NCBI GenBank assembly: GCA_022843905.1
Contig: JALHMT010000038.1
Location: 1-50,273 of the forward strand
Length of the DNA stretch: 50,273 nucleotides
From: Rubrivivax sp.
GTDB lineage: Bacteria; Pseudomonadota; Gammaproteobacteria; Burkholderiales; Burkholderiaceae_C
Reading direction: 5' to 3'
Shown here: positions 1 through 8,966 of the stretch, piece after piece
How positions within the stretch are numbered: the first letter of the stretch is position 1
Layout of the letters: each line of letters opens with the position of its first letter
Notes under the pieces: generated by a model
Told to the model about the DNA's origin: nothing
Database searches by the model: none
What the model saw: the letters and a program-made list of their open reading frames with translations, nothing else
Position numbers and translations under genes: made by a program

Positions 1-548
<548 letters not shown>

Positions 549-587
549 GGGCGACGCTGGCTCGGAGCTCGGGCGCGAGCAGGGGGC

Positions 588-1409
588 TCAGTAGCCCGAG
601 CTGGCGGGCTTGGCAGCAGGGGCAGTTGCCACGGTGCCCCCGGCGGCCGCCCGCACGGCCGCGATGGCGCCCTGGGCCGCGCGCATCAACAAGCCCAGGT
701 CGGAAGCGATGGCCACGAAATCGAAGCCCATCTCGCGGTACTGCTGCACCACCTCGGGCGTGCCGCCCACCGTGCCCACCGGCTTGCCGGCGGCGTGGCA
801 GCGGCGCACCGCGTCGGCCATCGCCGCCATCACGGCCGGGTGCGTGAGCTGGCCGACGTGCCCCATGGCACCCGACAGGTCGGCCGGGCCCAGGAACAGC
901 GCGTCGACGCCGTCGACCGCCGCGATGGCTTCGAGCTGCTCGCAGGCCTGCGGCGTTTCCAGCTGCAGGATCACCGAGATGCCTTGATTGGCCGTGGCGA
1001 AGTAGTTCGGCGTGGTGCCGAACCTGGTCGCCCGGCTCATGCCGGCCATGCCGCGGATGCCCTGCGGCGGATAGCGCGACGCGGCCACCGCACGGGCGGC
1101 CTCGTCGGCGTTCTGCACGAAGGGCACCAGCAGCGTCTGCGCGCCGGCATCGAGCACGCGCTTGATGGTCACCGTGTCGTTCCAGGGCACGCGCACCACG
1201 GGCACCATGGTCGTGCCCGCAATGGCTTGCAGCAGGTGGGCGACGTCCAGCGTGTCGATGGGCGAGTGCTCCATGTCGACCACCGCCCAGTCGAAGCCGG
1301 CATGGCCCATGGCCTCGGCCACGATGGGGCTGGCCGCCATCACCCAGCTGCCCACGGCCACCGGGCCGGTCTGGCGCAGCAGCAGCGCCCGGAACGGATT
1401 TTTCGTCAT
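588..1409 (-). CDS. HpcH/HpaI family class II 2-oxo acid aldolase
   Basis: This 273-residue protein is a metal-dependent pyruvate-type aldolase of the HpcH/HpaI family (4-hydroxy-2-oxoheptanedioate aldolase, KDR aldolase and 2-dehydro-3,6-dideoxy-6-sulfogluconate aldolase are members). Family catalytic residues are visible: His48 in DMEHSP, Arg73 in VVRVPW, and metal ligands Glu151 in LQLET and Asp177 in LGPADLSG. It would split a 2-keto-3-deoxy sugar acid into pyruvate and an aldehyde, the natural step after the IlvD/Edd dehydratase encoded upstream. Its ATG overlaps the TonB receptor stop by one base (TGATG), implying translational coupling. The last 20 residues are an Ala/Pro/Ser-rich tail. 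Substrate is open: KDG-like, KDR-like or the sulfonated analogue KDSG are all compatible. Confidence 0.9.
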   Translation of the reverse strand: MTKNPFRALLLRQTGPVAVGSWVMAASPIVAEAMGHAGFDWAVVDMEHSPIDTLDVAHLLQAIAGTTMVPVVRVPWNDTVTIKRVLDAGAQTLLVPFVQNADEAARAVAASRYPPQGIRGMAGMSRATRFGTTPNYFATANQGISVILQLETPQACEQLEAIAAVDGVDALFLGPADLSGAMGHVGQLTHPAVMAAMADAVRRCHAAGKPVGTVGGTPEVVQQYREMGFDFVAIASDLGLLMRAAQGAIAAVRAAAGGTVATAPAAKPASSGY

Positions 1410-3688
1410 CAGAAGTCGTAGCGCAGGTTCACGCCGAAGTAGCGCGTGTCGTCACGCGGCACGTAGCGGTTGATGTGGTTGCCCGAATTCTGGATGAAGG
1501 TGGCGTACGACTGGTCGGTGAGGTTCTTCGCCACCAGGGCTACCCGCCAGCCTGCCGTGCTCTGCAGCGCGATGCTGGCGTTGACGATGGTGTAGCTCTG
1601 CTGCACCGAGTCGGGCTGCTGCTGCAGGTCGAAATTGGTCTCGCTCTGCCAGTTGGCGTCCAGGCCGTAGTCGATGCTCAACGCGCCGCCCAGGGACTGC
1701 GTGTACTTCACGCGCAGGCTGGCCTTCCAGTCGGGCGAGAAGGGCAGCGGCCGGCCGTTGATGTCGCAGCTGGCTGCTGCCCCCACCGGGCAGGCAAAGT
1801 TCTTCACGCGCGCCTTGACGTGCGCCAGGCCTGCGTTGACCGTCAGCGCCTGTGTGACGCGGGCCGACAGGTCCATCTCGATGCCCTGTGTGGAGACGTC
1901 GCCGGCATTCACCAGCCGCGTGACGATGACACCGTTGACGAGGTCGGGCACGTTGGCCTGGTAGCCCGTGTAGTCGGTCTTGAAGGCCGCCAGGTTCAGC
2001 CGCATGCGGCCGTCCATCAGCGTGTTCTTCAGGCCGATCTCGAAGGACTTGGACTTCTCCGGCCCGATGACGTTGTCCTGCGTCGGTGCCATGTTGAAGA
2101 ACACGTTGTAGGCCGGGCCCTTGTAGCCCTGCGAATACGTGCCGTAGGCCATCATGTCCTTGCTGATCTCCCACTGCGGGCCGAAGCGGCCCGACACGGC
2201 GCTCTCGTCGGTGGAGCCGTCGACGCGGGCGCGAGTGGCCGCGATGCCGGGTGCGGCGGCGGTCGACTGCCGGCCGTGGTAGTAGGACAGGTCGTCGGTG
2301 GTGTAGCGCAGCCCGGCGATGGCGCGCAGCGCCGGGCTGAAGTTGAAGGTGCCTTCACCGAACACCGACATGCTCTTGCTGCGCACGCCGTAGGTGGCGA
2401 TGCCGGTCTCCGTCGTGGTGGTGGCCGCCGTGCAGGGCACCAGCCCGCTGGGCAGCGCGGCTTGCGTGGAGCCCAGGCAGCGCGTGGTATCGCGGCGGTA
2501 GACCTCGTCGTTCTTGCCTTCCATGTAGAACAGCCCGGCAACATAGTCGACGAAGCCGGGCTGGGTCGATGCGATGCGCAGTTCCTGCGAAGTCTGCTCG
2601 AACTCCAGCGTGCCGGCGTCGGCCAGGCGGTTGAACTGCCGGTACAGCGTGCCCATGCGGTCCTGGTCCTGGAACTGCACGTTGTCCCAATACCGACGGG
2701 CCGTGATCGAAGTGATCTGATGCTTGCCCACGGTCCAGTCGATCTGCGCCGACAGACCCTGGTTCTTGTCGGAGACGCGGGTCTTCATTTCGCTGTTGAT
2801 CTGGCGATTCTCGGCCGAGGGCGCGACCGGTGACACGGCCGCGCCGAACAGCGGGTTGGCGGTGACGGCCCCGCTGGGGAAGGTGGTCACGTTGGTGCTG
2901 TAGGGCACGCCGGTGGGCGGCGTGTCGTCGGCCTGCGTGCGGTCGGCGATGAGGCTGATCTTCAGGTTGCGCGTGGGCGTGATGTCGAGCCGGCCGCGGA
3001 TGCCCTTGCGGTCGTAGCCGTTGACCTTGCTGCCGTCGAAGACGTTGGTGACGTTGCCGTCGTACTTGCCCACCATGCCCGAGATCGAACCGCGCACCAC
3101 GCCCGGAGCCAGCTCGCCCGAGGCGCCCAGCCGCACGCGCGATTCGCCGCCTTGGAAGAGGGACAGGTCGGCGTAGCCGGAGAACTCCTTGCTCGGCGCG
3201 CGCGTGATGATGTTGATGACACCGGCCGAGGCGTTCTTGCCGAACAGCGTGCCCTGCGGCCCGCGCAGGATCTCGATGCGGTCGATCTCCACCAGGTCGA
3301 GCGTGGCCTGGCCCGGGCGGGCCGTGACGACGCCGTCGAGCACGGTCGACACCGTGGGCTCGACGCCCGGCGAGGTGCTGATGGTGCCGACCCCACGAAT
3401 GAACAGGGCCGAGTCCTTGTTCGACGCATTGGTGCGGAAGTTGACCGTCGGCACCTGCGCGGCGATGGTTTCGAGGTTGTTGAGGTTCGCCTCTTCCAGC
3501 GTGCTGCCGCTGATGACCGACACCGCGATCGGCGTGGTCTGCAGCGGCTGCACACGCTTGGTGGCGGTGATGGTCACGGTCTCGAGCCTGCCACTGTCCG
3601 CAGCGGCGGGCTGGGCGAAGGCGGGCGCAGCCAGCGAGGCTGCCGCGGCCAGGGCCAGGCCATGGAATGCGAAGGGGATGCGGTTCAT
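1409..3688 (-). CDS. TonB-dependent outer-membrane receptor
   Basis: This is an outer-membrane active transporter of 759 residues. It starts with a clear signal peptide (MNRIPFAFHGLALAAAASLA followed by an AFAQ cleavage site). A TonB-box-like segment (LETVTITATKR) and a plug domain with IRGVGT and VEIDRIEILRGPQGTLFGKNASAGVINIIT come next, then a long beta-barrel ending in a C-terminal aromatic residue (NLRYDF). The start at 3688 is preferred over an upstream in-frame one at 3751 because it begins the signal peptide and has GGAG upstream. It lies between a sugar-acid dehydratase and an aldolase, so it most likely carries their substrate, or an oligomeric or glycosidic precursor, across the outer membrane rather than a siderophore. 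That role is inferred from context only. Confidence 0.93.
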   Translation of the reverse strand: MNRIPFAFHGLALAAAASLAAPAFAQPAAADSGRLETVTITATKRVQPLQTTPIAVSVISGSTLEEANLNNLETIAAQVPTVNFRTNASNKDSALFIRGVGTISTSPGVEPTVSTVLDGVVTARPGQATLDLVEIDRIEILRGPQGTLFGKNASAGVINIITRAPSKEFSGYADLSLFQGGESRVRLGASGELAPGVVRGSISGMVGKYDGNVTNVFDGSKVNGYDRKGIRGRLDITPTRNLKISLIADRTQADDTPPTGVPYSTNVTTFPSGAVTANPLFGAAVSPVAPSAENRQINSEMKTRVSDKNQGLSAQIDWTVGKHQITSITARRYWDNVQFQDQDRMGTLYRQFNRLADAGTLEFEQTSQELRIASTQPGFVDYVAGLFYMEGKNDEVYRRDTTRCLGSTQAALPSGLVPCTAATTTTETGIATYGVRSKSMSVFGEGTFNFSPALRAIAGLRYTTDDLSYYHGRQSTAAAPGIAATRARVDGSTDESAVSGRFGPQWEISKDMMAYGTYSQGYKGPAYNVFFNMAPTQDNVIGPEKSKSFEIGLKNTLMDGRMRLNLAAFKTDYTGYQANVPDLVNGVIVTRLVNAGDVSTQGIEMDLSARVTQALTVNAGLAHVKARVKNFACPVGAAASCDINGRPLPFSPDWKASLRVKYTQSLGGALSIDYGLDANWQSETNFDLQQQPDSVQQSYTIVNASIALQSTAGWRVALVAKNLTDQSYATFIQNSGNHINRYVPRDDTRYFGVNLRYDF

Positions 3689-3812
3689 TCTTGAGTCTCC
3701 GGTCTGTTGAACAAGCCGGTCAGTCTGGTGAGACCGGTCGATGGGAACCAATGCGAAAGGCGATGGAGCTCACACGTTGACGTCGGGGGGCATTCGCAAC
3801 GTGCGGGCCGCT

Positions 3813-5567
3813 TCAGTAGATGTCGGGCTCGGGGGTGGGCTTCGTGCCTTCGAGGAAATCGAAGTCGCAGCCCTCGTGGGCCTGGGTGACGTGGTCCTTG
3901 TACAGGCGCGTGAAGCCGCGTGCATAGCGCTCGACCGGCGGCTGCCACGCGGCGCGGCGTGCGGCGAGTTCTTCGTCGCTGATGCACAACGTGAGCCTGC
4001 GCGCCGGCACGTCGAGCTCGATCTGGTCGCCGGTGCGCACCAGCGCCAGCGGTCCTCCCACGGCGCTCTCGGGCGAGATGTGCAGCACGCAGCTGCCGTA
4101 GTGGGTGCCGCTCATGCGCGCATCGGACAGCCGCACCATGTCGCGCACGCCTTGCTGCAGCAGCTTCTTCGGGATCGGCAGGTTGCCCCATTCGGGCATG
4201 CCCGGCGCGCCGACAGGTCCGGCGTTGCGCAGCACCAGCACGGTGTTCTCATCGCAGTCGAGCTGCAGGTCGATCATCGCTGCCTGCATGGCGGCCTGGC
4301 TGTCGAACACCAGCGCCCTGCCGCGGTGCTTCAGGAGATTCGGCGACGCGGCCGACGGCTTCATGACGGCGCCCTCGGGCGCGAGGTTGCCGCGCAGCAC
4401 GGCCAGTGCGTTCATGCTCACCGGGTTGCCCAACGGGCGGATGACCTCGGGGTCGGCCACGACGCTGCCTGCCAGGTTCTCGCCCAGCGTTCTGCCCGTC
4501 ACGGTCAGCTCGTCCAGCGACAGCAGGTCGGGCATCTGCGCCAGTTGCGCCATCAAGGCAGGCAGGCCACCGGCGTAGTAGAAGTCTTCCATCAGCCGGT
4601 CGCCGCTGGGGAAGAGATTGGCGAGCACCGGCACGCGGCGGCCCATGGCGTCGAGGTCGTCCAGCGTGAGCGGCACACCGGCACGGCGCGCCATGGCGAT
4701 GATGTGCACCACGGCGTTGGTCGAGCCGCCCAGCGCCATCTGCACCGCCGCGGCATTCAGGAAGGACTGGCGCGTGAGCACGCGGGATGGCACGAGGTCT
4801 TCCCAGATCATGCCGACGATGCGCTCGCCGCAGCTCGTGGCCATGCGCGTGTGCGCGGAGTCCATCGCGGGGATGGACGAGGCGCCCGTCAGCGTGAGGC
4901 CCAGCGCCTCGACGATGGACGTCATGGTGCTGGCCGTGCCCATGGTGTTGCAGGTGCCGGGAGAGCGCGTCATGCGCGATTCCAGCGTCACCCACTCCTC
5001 TTCGCTGACGCGGCCGGCCTGGTACTCGTCCCAGAACACCCGGGTATGCGTGCCGGCGCCCACGGTGCGCGTCACGCCGTCCTTCACGTAACGGTCGTTC
5101 AGCATCGGCCCGGCAGGCAGGAACAGGGCGGGGATGCCCATGCTGGTGGCACCCATCACGGTGCCGGGGGTGGTCTTGTCGCAGCCGCCCATCAGCACCA
5201 CGCCGTCCACCGGGTGCGAGCGCAGCAGCTCTTCGACCTCCATGGCCAGCATGTTGCGGTAGAGCATGGTGGTGGGCTTGACCATCACCTCGCCCAGGCT
5301 CAGCGCGGGCAGCTCGAAGGGGAAGCCGCCGGCCATCAGCACGCCGCGCTTGACCGACTCGGCACGATCGCGCAGGTGCGCGTGGCAGGGCGAGAGCTCG
5401 CTCCAGGTGTTGATGATGGCGACCAGCGGGCGGTCGAGCACGTCTTCGCGCCGGACACCCATCTGGTTGGCGCGCTGGCGGTGCGCGAACTGGCGCATGC
5501 CGTTGCCGGCGAACCAGCGCCTGCTGCGCAGCTGGTCGAGGGTTTTGACGTGGGGTAGATTGGTCAT
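3813..5567 (-). CDS. IlvD/Edd family sugar-acid dehydratase
   Basis: The 584-residue product belongs to the IlvD/Edd iron-sulfur dehydratases and most resembles the branch with L-arabinonate and D-xylonate dehydratases. Candidate cluster ligands are Cys61 (WSELSPCHAHL), Cys129 in the MGGCDKTTPG motif and Cys206 (RSPGTCNTMGTAS). It would dehydrate an aldonic acid to the 2-keto-3-deoxy acid used by the HpcH aldolase downstream. The ATG at 5567 opens the conserved N-terminus but has no Shine-Dalgarno and sits inside a perfect LacI-family operator; an upstream in-frame ATG at 5609 would add 14 residues. About 124 bases without a gene separate its stop from the receptor start. The substrate is not readable from sequence: gluconate, arabinonate, galactonate and 6-sulfogluconate dehydratases all belong to this family. 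Confidence 0.9.
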   Translation of the reverse strand: MTNLPHVKTLDQLRSRRWFAGNGMRQFAHRQRANQMGVRREDVLDRPLVAIINTWSELSPCHAHLRDRAESVKRGVLMAGGFPFELPALSLGEVMVKPTTMLYRNMLAMEVEELLRSHPVDGVVLMGGCDKTTPGTVMGATSMGIPALFLPAGPMLNDRYVKDGVTRTVGAGTHTRVFWDEYQAGRVSEEEWVTLESRMTRSPGTCNTMGTASTMTSIVEALGLTLTGASSIPAMDSAHTRMATSCGERIVGMIWEDLVPSRVLTRQSFLNAAAVQMALGGSTNAVVHIIAMARRAGVPLTLDDLDAMGRRVPVLANLFPSGDRLMEDFYYAGGLPALMAQLAQMPDLLSLDELTVTGRTLGENLAGSVVADPEVIRPLGNPVSMNALAVLRGNLAPEGAVMKPSAASPNLLKHRGRALVFDSQAAMQAAMIDLQLDCDENTVLVLRNAGPVGAPGMPEWGNLPIPKKLLQQGVRDMVRLSDARMSGTHYGSCVLHISPESAVGGPLALVRTGDQIELDVPARRLTLCISDEELAARRAAWQPPVERYARGFTRLYKDHVTQAHEGCDFDFLEGTKPTPEPDIY

Positions 5568-5581
5568 GTTAGCGGTAACAT
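5566..5581. promoter_or_regulatory. GntR-type LacI-family operator
   Basis: ATGTTAGCGGTAACAT is a perfect inverted repeat (ATGTTA, 4 bases, TAACAT). It matches the operator I recall for the E. coli gluconate repressor GntR, a LacI-family protein. It sits between the divergent dehydratase and LacI-family genes and covers the dehydratase ATG at 5567, so a bound repressor would block the operon and probably its own gene. No convincing sigma-70 promoter was seen on either side. Confidence 0.75.
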
Positions 5582-5640
5582 CGTAGGGGTTCGATCTGCC
5601 CGGCGCCATCCGGCCCTACCCTGATGCGGGTTATCCTGCC

Positions 5641-6777
5641 ATGACGCCCGTTCCGCCCATTTCTGCTCAATCCGACGACGAATCGCCCCCCGGCGCGACG
5701 CGTGCGCGACGCGGCCATGGCCGGGTGACCCTGGAAGACGTGGCGCGCGCGGCGGGTGTCACCAAGATCACCGTCTCGCGCTACTTCCGCGAACCCGGCA
5801 AGGTGGCCCCCGAGACGGCCAGGCGCATCGCCCACGCGCTGGCCACGCACGCCTACGTGCCCAACAAGCAGGCCGGCATGCTGGCCAGCGGGCGCTCGCG
5901 CGTGGTCGCGGCCATCGTGCCCTCGCTGTCGAACTCGGTCTTCGCCGAGACGGTGCAAGGCCTGTCGGAAGGTCTGCAGGCGGCGGGCTACGAACTGCTG
6001 CTGGCTTCTTCGGGCTATTCGATGGAACGCGAGGAAGAGCAGGTGCGTGCGGTGCTCGGCTGGTCGCCCAACGCGTTGGCCGTCACGGGTCGGCACCACT
6101 CGGCCGGTGCGCGCGCCTTGATGCAGGCAGCAGTGGCGGCCGGCACGCCCATCATCGAGATGTGGGACCGGCAGCCGCGCGGTGCCAGATTCGTGCAGGT
6201 CGGTTTCGATCATGCCGAGGTCGGCCGCGCGATGGCGCGTCACCTGCTCGACGCGGGACACCGTCGGCTGGTGTATGTCGACACCGGCGTGGCGGCGGAC
6301 TTCCGCGCGCACGAGCGAGGCAAGGCCTTCCTGGCCGCCGTGCGCGCCGCGGGGCGACGGGTCAGCGGCCAGGTCATCGGCGCGCCGCCTGGCGACGCTT
6401 TCGACGGCGGGCGGGCAGCGCTGGTGCAGATGCTCGACGAGCGTGGCCGCCCGCGTGCCGACGCCATGGCCTTCGCCAACGACCACCTGGCCTGTGGCGC
6501 CTGGCTGGAGGCCCAGGCGCGCGGCATCGCCGTGCCGGGTGCGCTGGCACTGATGGGCTTCGGCGACTTCGCGCTCACGCGGCAGCTGGCCGGCGGCATC
6601 ACGACGGTGCAGCCGCCGCGCTACGAGATCGGCCGTGAGACGGCCACCACCATGCTGCGGCTGATGTCCACGGGCCTGGCGGAGGGCTCGGTGGCGGGAC
6701 TCGGACGCGACGTCCCCTGGCGGCTGGTGGAGCGCGGCAGCACGGCCGTGCCCGGAGCGCGGGGCGGCGGCGGTTAA
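5641..6777 (+). CDS. LacI-family transcriptional repressor, GntR (gluconate repressor)-like
   Basis: This 378-residue regulator has an N-terminal helix-turn-helix and hinge helix (VTLEDVARAAGVTKITVSRY, about residues 29-48) followed by a periplasmic-binding-protein-like ligand domain. Text such as SRVVAAIVPSLSNSVFAETVQGL and the LacI C-terminal pattern resemble E. coli GntR more than LacI or PurR. It is divergent from the dehydratase operon, and a GntR-type operator lies in the 73-base gap. It therefore probably represses that operon and is released by a sugar acid or its phosphate. The start ATG at 5641 lacks a strong Shine-Dalgarno and the first 28 residues are low complexity, so a later start is possible. 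The 3' end overlaps the convergent next gene by 4 bases. Confidence 0.9.
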   Translation: MTPVPPISAQSDDESPPGATRARRGHGRVTLEDVARAAGVTKITVSRYFREPGKVAPETARRIAHALATHAYVPNKQAGMLASGRSRVVAAIVPSLSNSVFAETVQGLSEGLQAAGYELLLASSGYSMEREEEQVRAVLGWSPNALAVTGRHHSAGARALMQAAVAAGTPIIEMWDRQPRGARFVQVGFDHAEVGRAMARHLLDAGHRRLVYVDTGVAADFRAHERGKAFLAAVRAAGRRVSGQVIGAPPGDAFDGGRAALVQMLDERGRPRADAMAFANDHLACGAWLEAQARGIAVPGALALMGFGDFALTRQLAGGITTVQPPRYEIGRETATTMLRLMSTGLAEGSVAGLGRDVPWRLVERGSTAVPGARGGGG

Positions 6778-7670
6778 GGGGCTCGCGCAGCCGCCGTCCC
6801 CGAACCCCCCGCGAACCCCGCCGGCATCCGGCGCTGCGAGCCGTTGACGGCCAGCCTTCGGATGGTCTCGGCCCGCTGCGGGTATTGCGCGCAGAGCGTG
6901 TCGGTGTCGGCAGCCTCGAAGAGGTCGCCGGTGAATCCAGGCGCCATGGTGCAGCCGAAGAGGGCGTGCCGGCCGCCCGGCACCAGATGGCCGCCCTGCC
7001 AGGTGCCCGCGGGCACGGTGCACTGCACCTCCTGCCCGGCCGCCGCGTCCAGGCCCATCAGCACTTCTTCGCTGCGGCCATCCGCATGCAGCAGCAGCAG
7101 CACGAAGGGGTCGGGGCCATGGGCATGCCAGACCTCGTCGTGCGTCAGGCGGTGCATGCAGCTCAGGCTCTGCGGGCTGTCGGCATACAGGCCCAGCATG
7201 GCCGTGCCGGCCGGGCCCCCGCCGGGACTGCGCTCTACCGAGCGCCAGGTCTCTCGGTAGAGCGTGCCCTCCACCGGCAGGCGCTGGAAGCGGTGGGTGC
7301 GCAGCGCGGCGACGGTGTCGGCATGCACAGCGCGGCCGTCGAAGCGGTCGAGCTCGATGACGTCGACCACCGCATCGATGTCGAGGGCTCCGTAGAGATG
7401 CGGGAATCGCTGTTCTCCGGCGAAGGCGTCGCCGGGCGGTGCAGCTTCGTACTTCAGGGGTGAACTCAGCAGCGTGGGGTCGACCAGCAGCAGCACCAGG
7501 CCCGGCTGGCCGGCATAGAACGCCCGGGCCACCGGCAGCACCTGGTGTGCCGACGACAGGTGGATGAAGCCTTCGCCGGCCAGGCTTGCAGGGCGGTAGC
7601 TGCCGGCCCGCAGCGCGGCCTGCCAGTCGCTGCGCTGCGTGATGTGGAAGATGCAGGCGTCGTCGTTCAT
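6774..7670 (-). CDS. DUF952-cupin (DUF985) fusion protein
   Basis: This is a two-domain cytosolic protein of 298 residues. Residues 1 to about 115 form a DUF952 domain (IFHITQRSDWQAA near the start, GFIHLSSAHQVLPVARAFY, and RFPHLYG). The remainder is a cupin_5/DUF985 domain (EGTLYRETWRS, HRLTHDEVWHAHGPDPFVLLLL, PAGTWQGGHLVPGGRHALFGCTMAPGF, split here by position). The cupin part keeps several His and Glu residues typical of metal or sugar binding. The two domains usually occur as separate proteins. The ATG at 7670 is preferred because DUF952 begins immediately; a GTG at 7712 in frame is possible. Biochemical function is unknown. It runs convergent with the LacI gene (4-base overlap) and follows the transglycosylase by 48 bases. 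Confidence 0.8.
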   Translation of the reverse strand: MNDDACIFHITQRSDWQAALRAGSYRPASLAGEGFIHLSSAHQVLPVARAFYAGQPGLVLLLVDPTLLSSPLKYEAAPPGDAFAGEQRFPHLYGALDIDAVVDVIELDRFDGRAVHADTVAALRTHRFQRLPVEGTLYRETWRSVERSPGGGPAGTAMLGLYADSPQSLSCMHRLTHDEVWHAHGPDPFVLLLLHADGRSEEVLMGLDAAAGQEVQCTVPAGTWQGGHLVPGGRHALFGCTMAPGFTGDLFEAADTDTLCAQYPQRAETIRRLAVNGSQRRMPAGFAGGSGTAAARAP

Positions 7671-7718
7671 GTCGATCGGCACGGTGTCAGGACTCGGGTC
7701 GAGCCGGAGCACGGAGGG

Positions 7719-8792
7719 TCAACGCGGTGCTGCCGGCATCTGGGCGCGGATCAGCGTGGCCAGGCGCGACGGCTTGGTGACGGTCGGATCGAACTTGTGC
7801 AATGTGCGGTAACCGATCAGGCCCTGGATGCGCCGCACGTAGTTGCGTGTCTCGGCATAAGGCGGTACGCCGCGGTAGCGCTCGACCGCACCTTCGCCAG
7901 CGTTGTAGGCCGCCAGCGTGAGCGTGATGTCGCCTTCGAAGTACGACAGCAGCCAGCGCAGGTAGGCCATGCCGCCGCGGATGTTCTGCGTCGGATCGAG
8001 TGCATTGCGCACGCCGAAGCGCGAGGCGGTCTCGGGAATCAGCTGCATCAGCCCCATCGCCTGCTTGGGCGACAGCGCACCGGGGTCGAAGTTCGACTCG
8101 GTGGCCATGATGGCCAGCACCAGCCAGGGCTCCAGCTGGTACTCGGGCGCCACGAGTTGCACGAAGGTGACGATCTGCGGCGGCGCGTTCGGTGGCGGCG
8201 GGGGCGTGGGCAGCGAGGCCAGGGCCTGGGCCCGCGTCTGGGCCGCCGGCGGCTGGCGCGGCGGCATCGTCGGCGGCGTCAGCGGCGTGGTGACGGGCGC
8301 CACGCCGGTCAGGCGGTCGGCCTCGGGCTGGCGCAGGCAGGCCGGCGGATCGCCCTGCGGCGTGCCCATCGCCCTGGCCATGTTCAGCGCCTGCGGCAGG
8401 CCTTGCTCGGCGGCTGCTGCGAACAGGTGTGCGGCCTGCGCGTCGTCACGCTCGATGCCGCGCGCGTTGGTCAGCATCCAGGCCAGGTTGTATTGCGACT
8501 CGGCGTCCCCGTAGCGCGCGGCCCGGCAATAGAGCTGCGCAGCACGCACGGGGTCACGCGGCAGGCCGTCGCCGTACTCCAGCGCCTTGGCCTCGCTGCG
8601 CCAGCGCTCCACCTGGGCCGGCACCACCGGGCCGCGCTCGGGCGGCGGCGTGCTGGGGCGCGGCAGGTTCTCGAGTTCGGGCAGGGCGGGCTGGGCACGG
8701 GCCACGCCGCCGGCCAGGACGGTCGTCACGAGGAGGGCCACGAAGAGTGACCACAGCGATGGCGTCGAAGCGGAGAGCAGGACTGGGCGCAT
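7719..8792 (-). CDS. Secreted lytic transglycosylase with Sel1-like repeats
   Basis: This periplasmic murein hydrolase of 357 residues would cleave peptidoglycan with 1,6-anhydro product formation. It has an N-terminal hydrophobic signal (LWSLFVALLVTTVLAGGVARAQ), Sel1/TPR-like repeats around residues 65-145 (DPVRAAQLYCRAARYGDAESQYNLAWML, given by position), a Pro-rich linker near residues 165-205, and a C-terminal SLT domain. The SLT motifs are present: catalytic Glu in MATESNFDPGA, GLMQLIPETA and TLAAYNAGEGAV. The family acts in wall remodelling or in making room for envelope complexes. About 174 bases separate it from the upstream alcohol dehydrogenase, so it is probably transcribed separately from the hps-like operon. 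Confidence 0.92.
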   Translation of the reverse strand: MRPVLLSASTPSLWSLFVALLVTTVLAGGVARAQPALPELENLPRPSTPPPERGPVVPAQVERWRSEAKALEYGDGLPRDPVRAAQLYCRAARYGDAESQYNLAWMLTNARGIERDDAQAAHLFAAAAEQGLPQALNMARAMGTPQGDPPACLRQPEADRLTGVAPVTTPLTPPTMPPRQPPAAQTRAQALASLPTPPPPPNAPPQIVTFVQLVAPEYQLEPWLVLAIMATESNFDPGALSPKQAMGLMQLIPETASRFGVRNALDPTQNIRGGMAYLRWLLSYFEGDITLTLAAYNAGEGAVERYRGVPPYAETRNYVRRIQGLIGYRTLHKFDPTVTKPSRLATLIRAQMPAAPR

Positions 8793-8966
8793 GGAGTCGG
8801 AACGTCGGGCGGGCGGCAGGGCCCAAGTCTAGCCATTGCCCGGCCCGGCGCGTCCGCGCAGGCCCCTTCGATCGCGGTGGCCCGGCCCGCCGGAGCAGCC
8901 CGCCGTGCCACTTCCTTCACGTCCCGCAACGGCGTCCATTCGGCCCGGCGCCCGCGGCGGGAGCGT

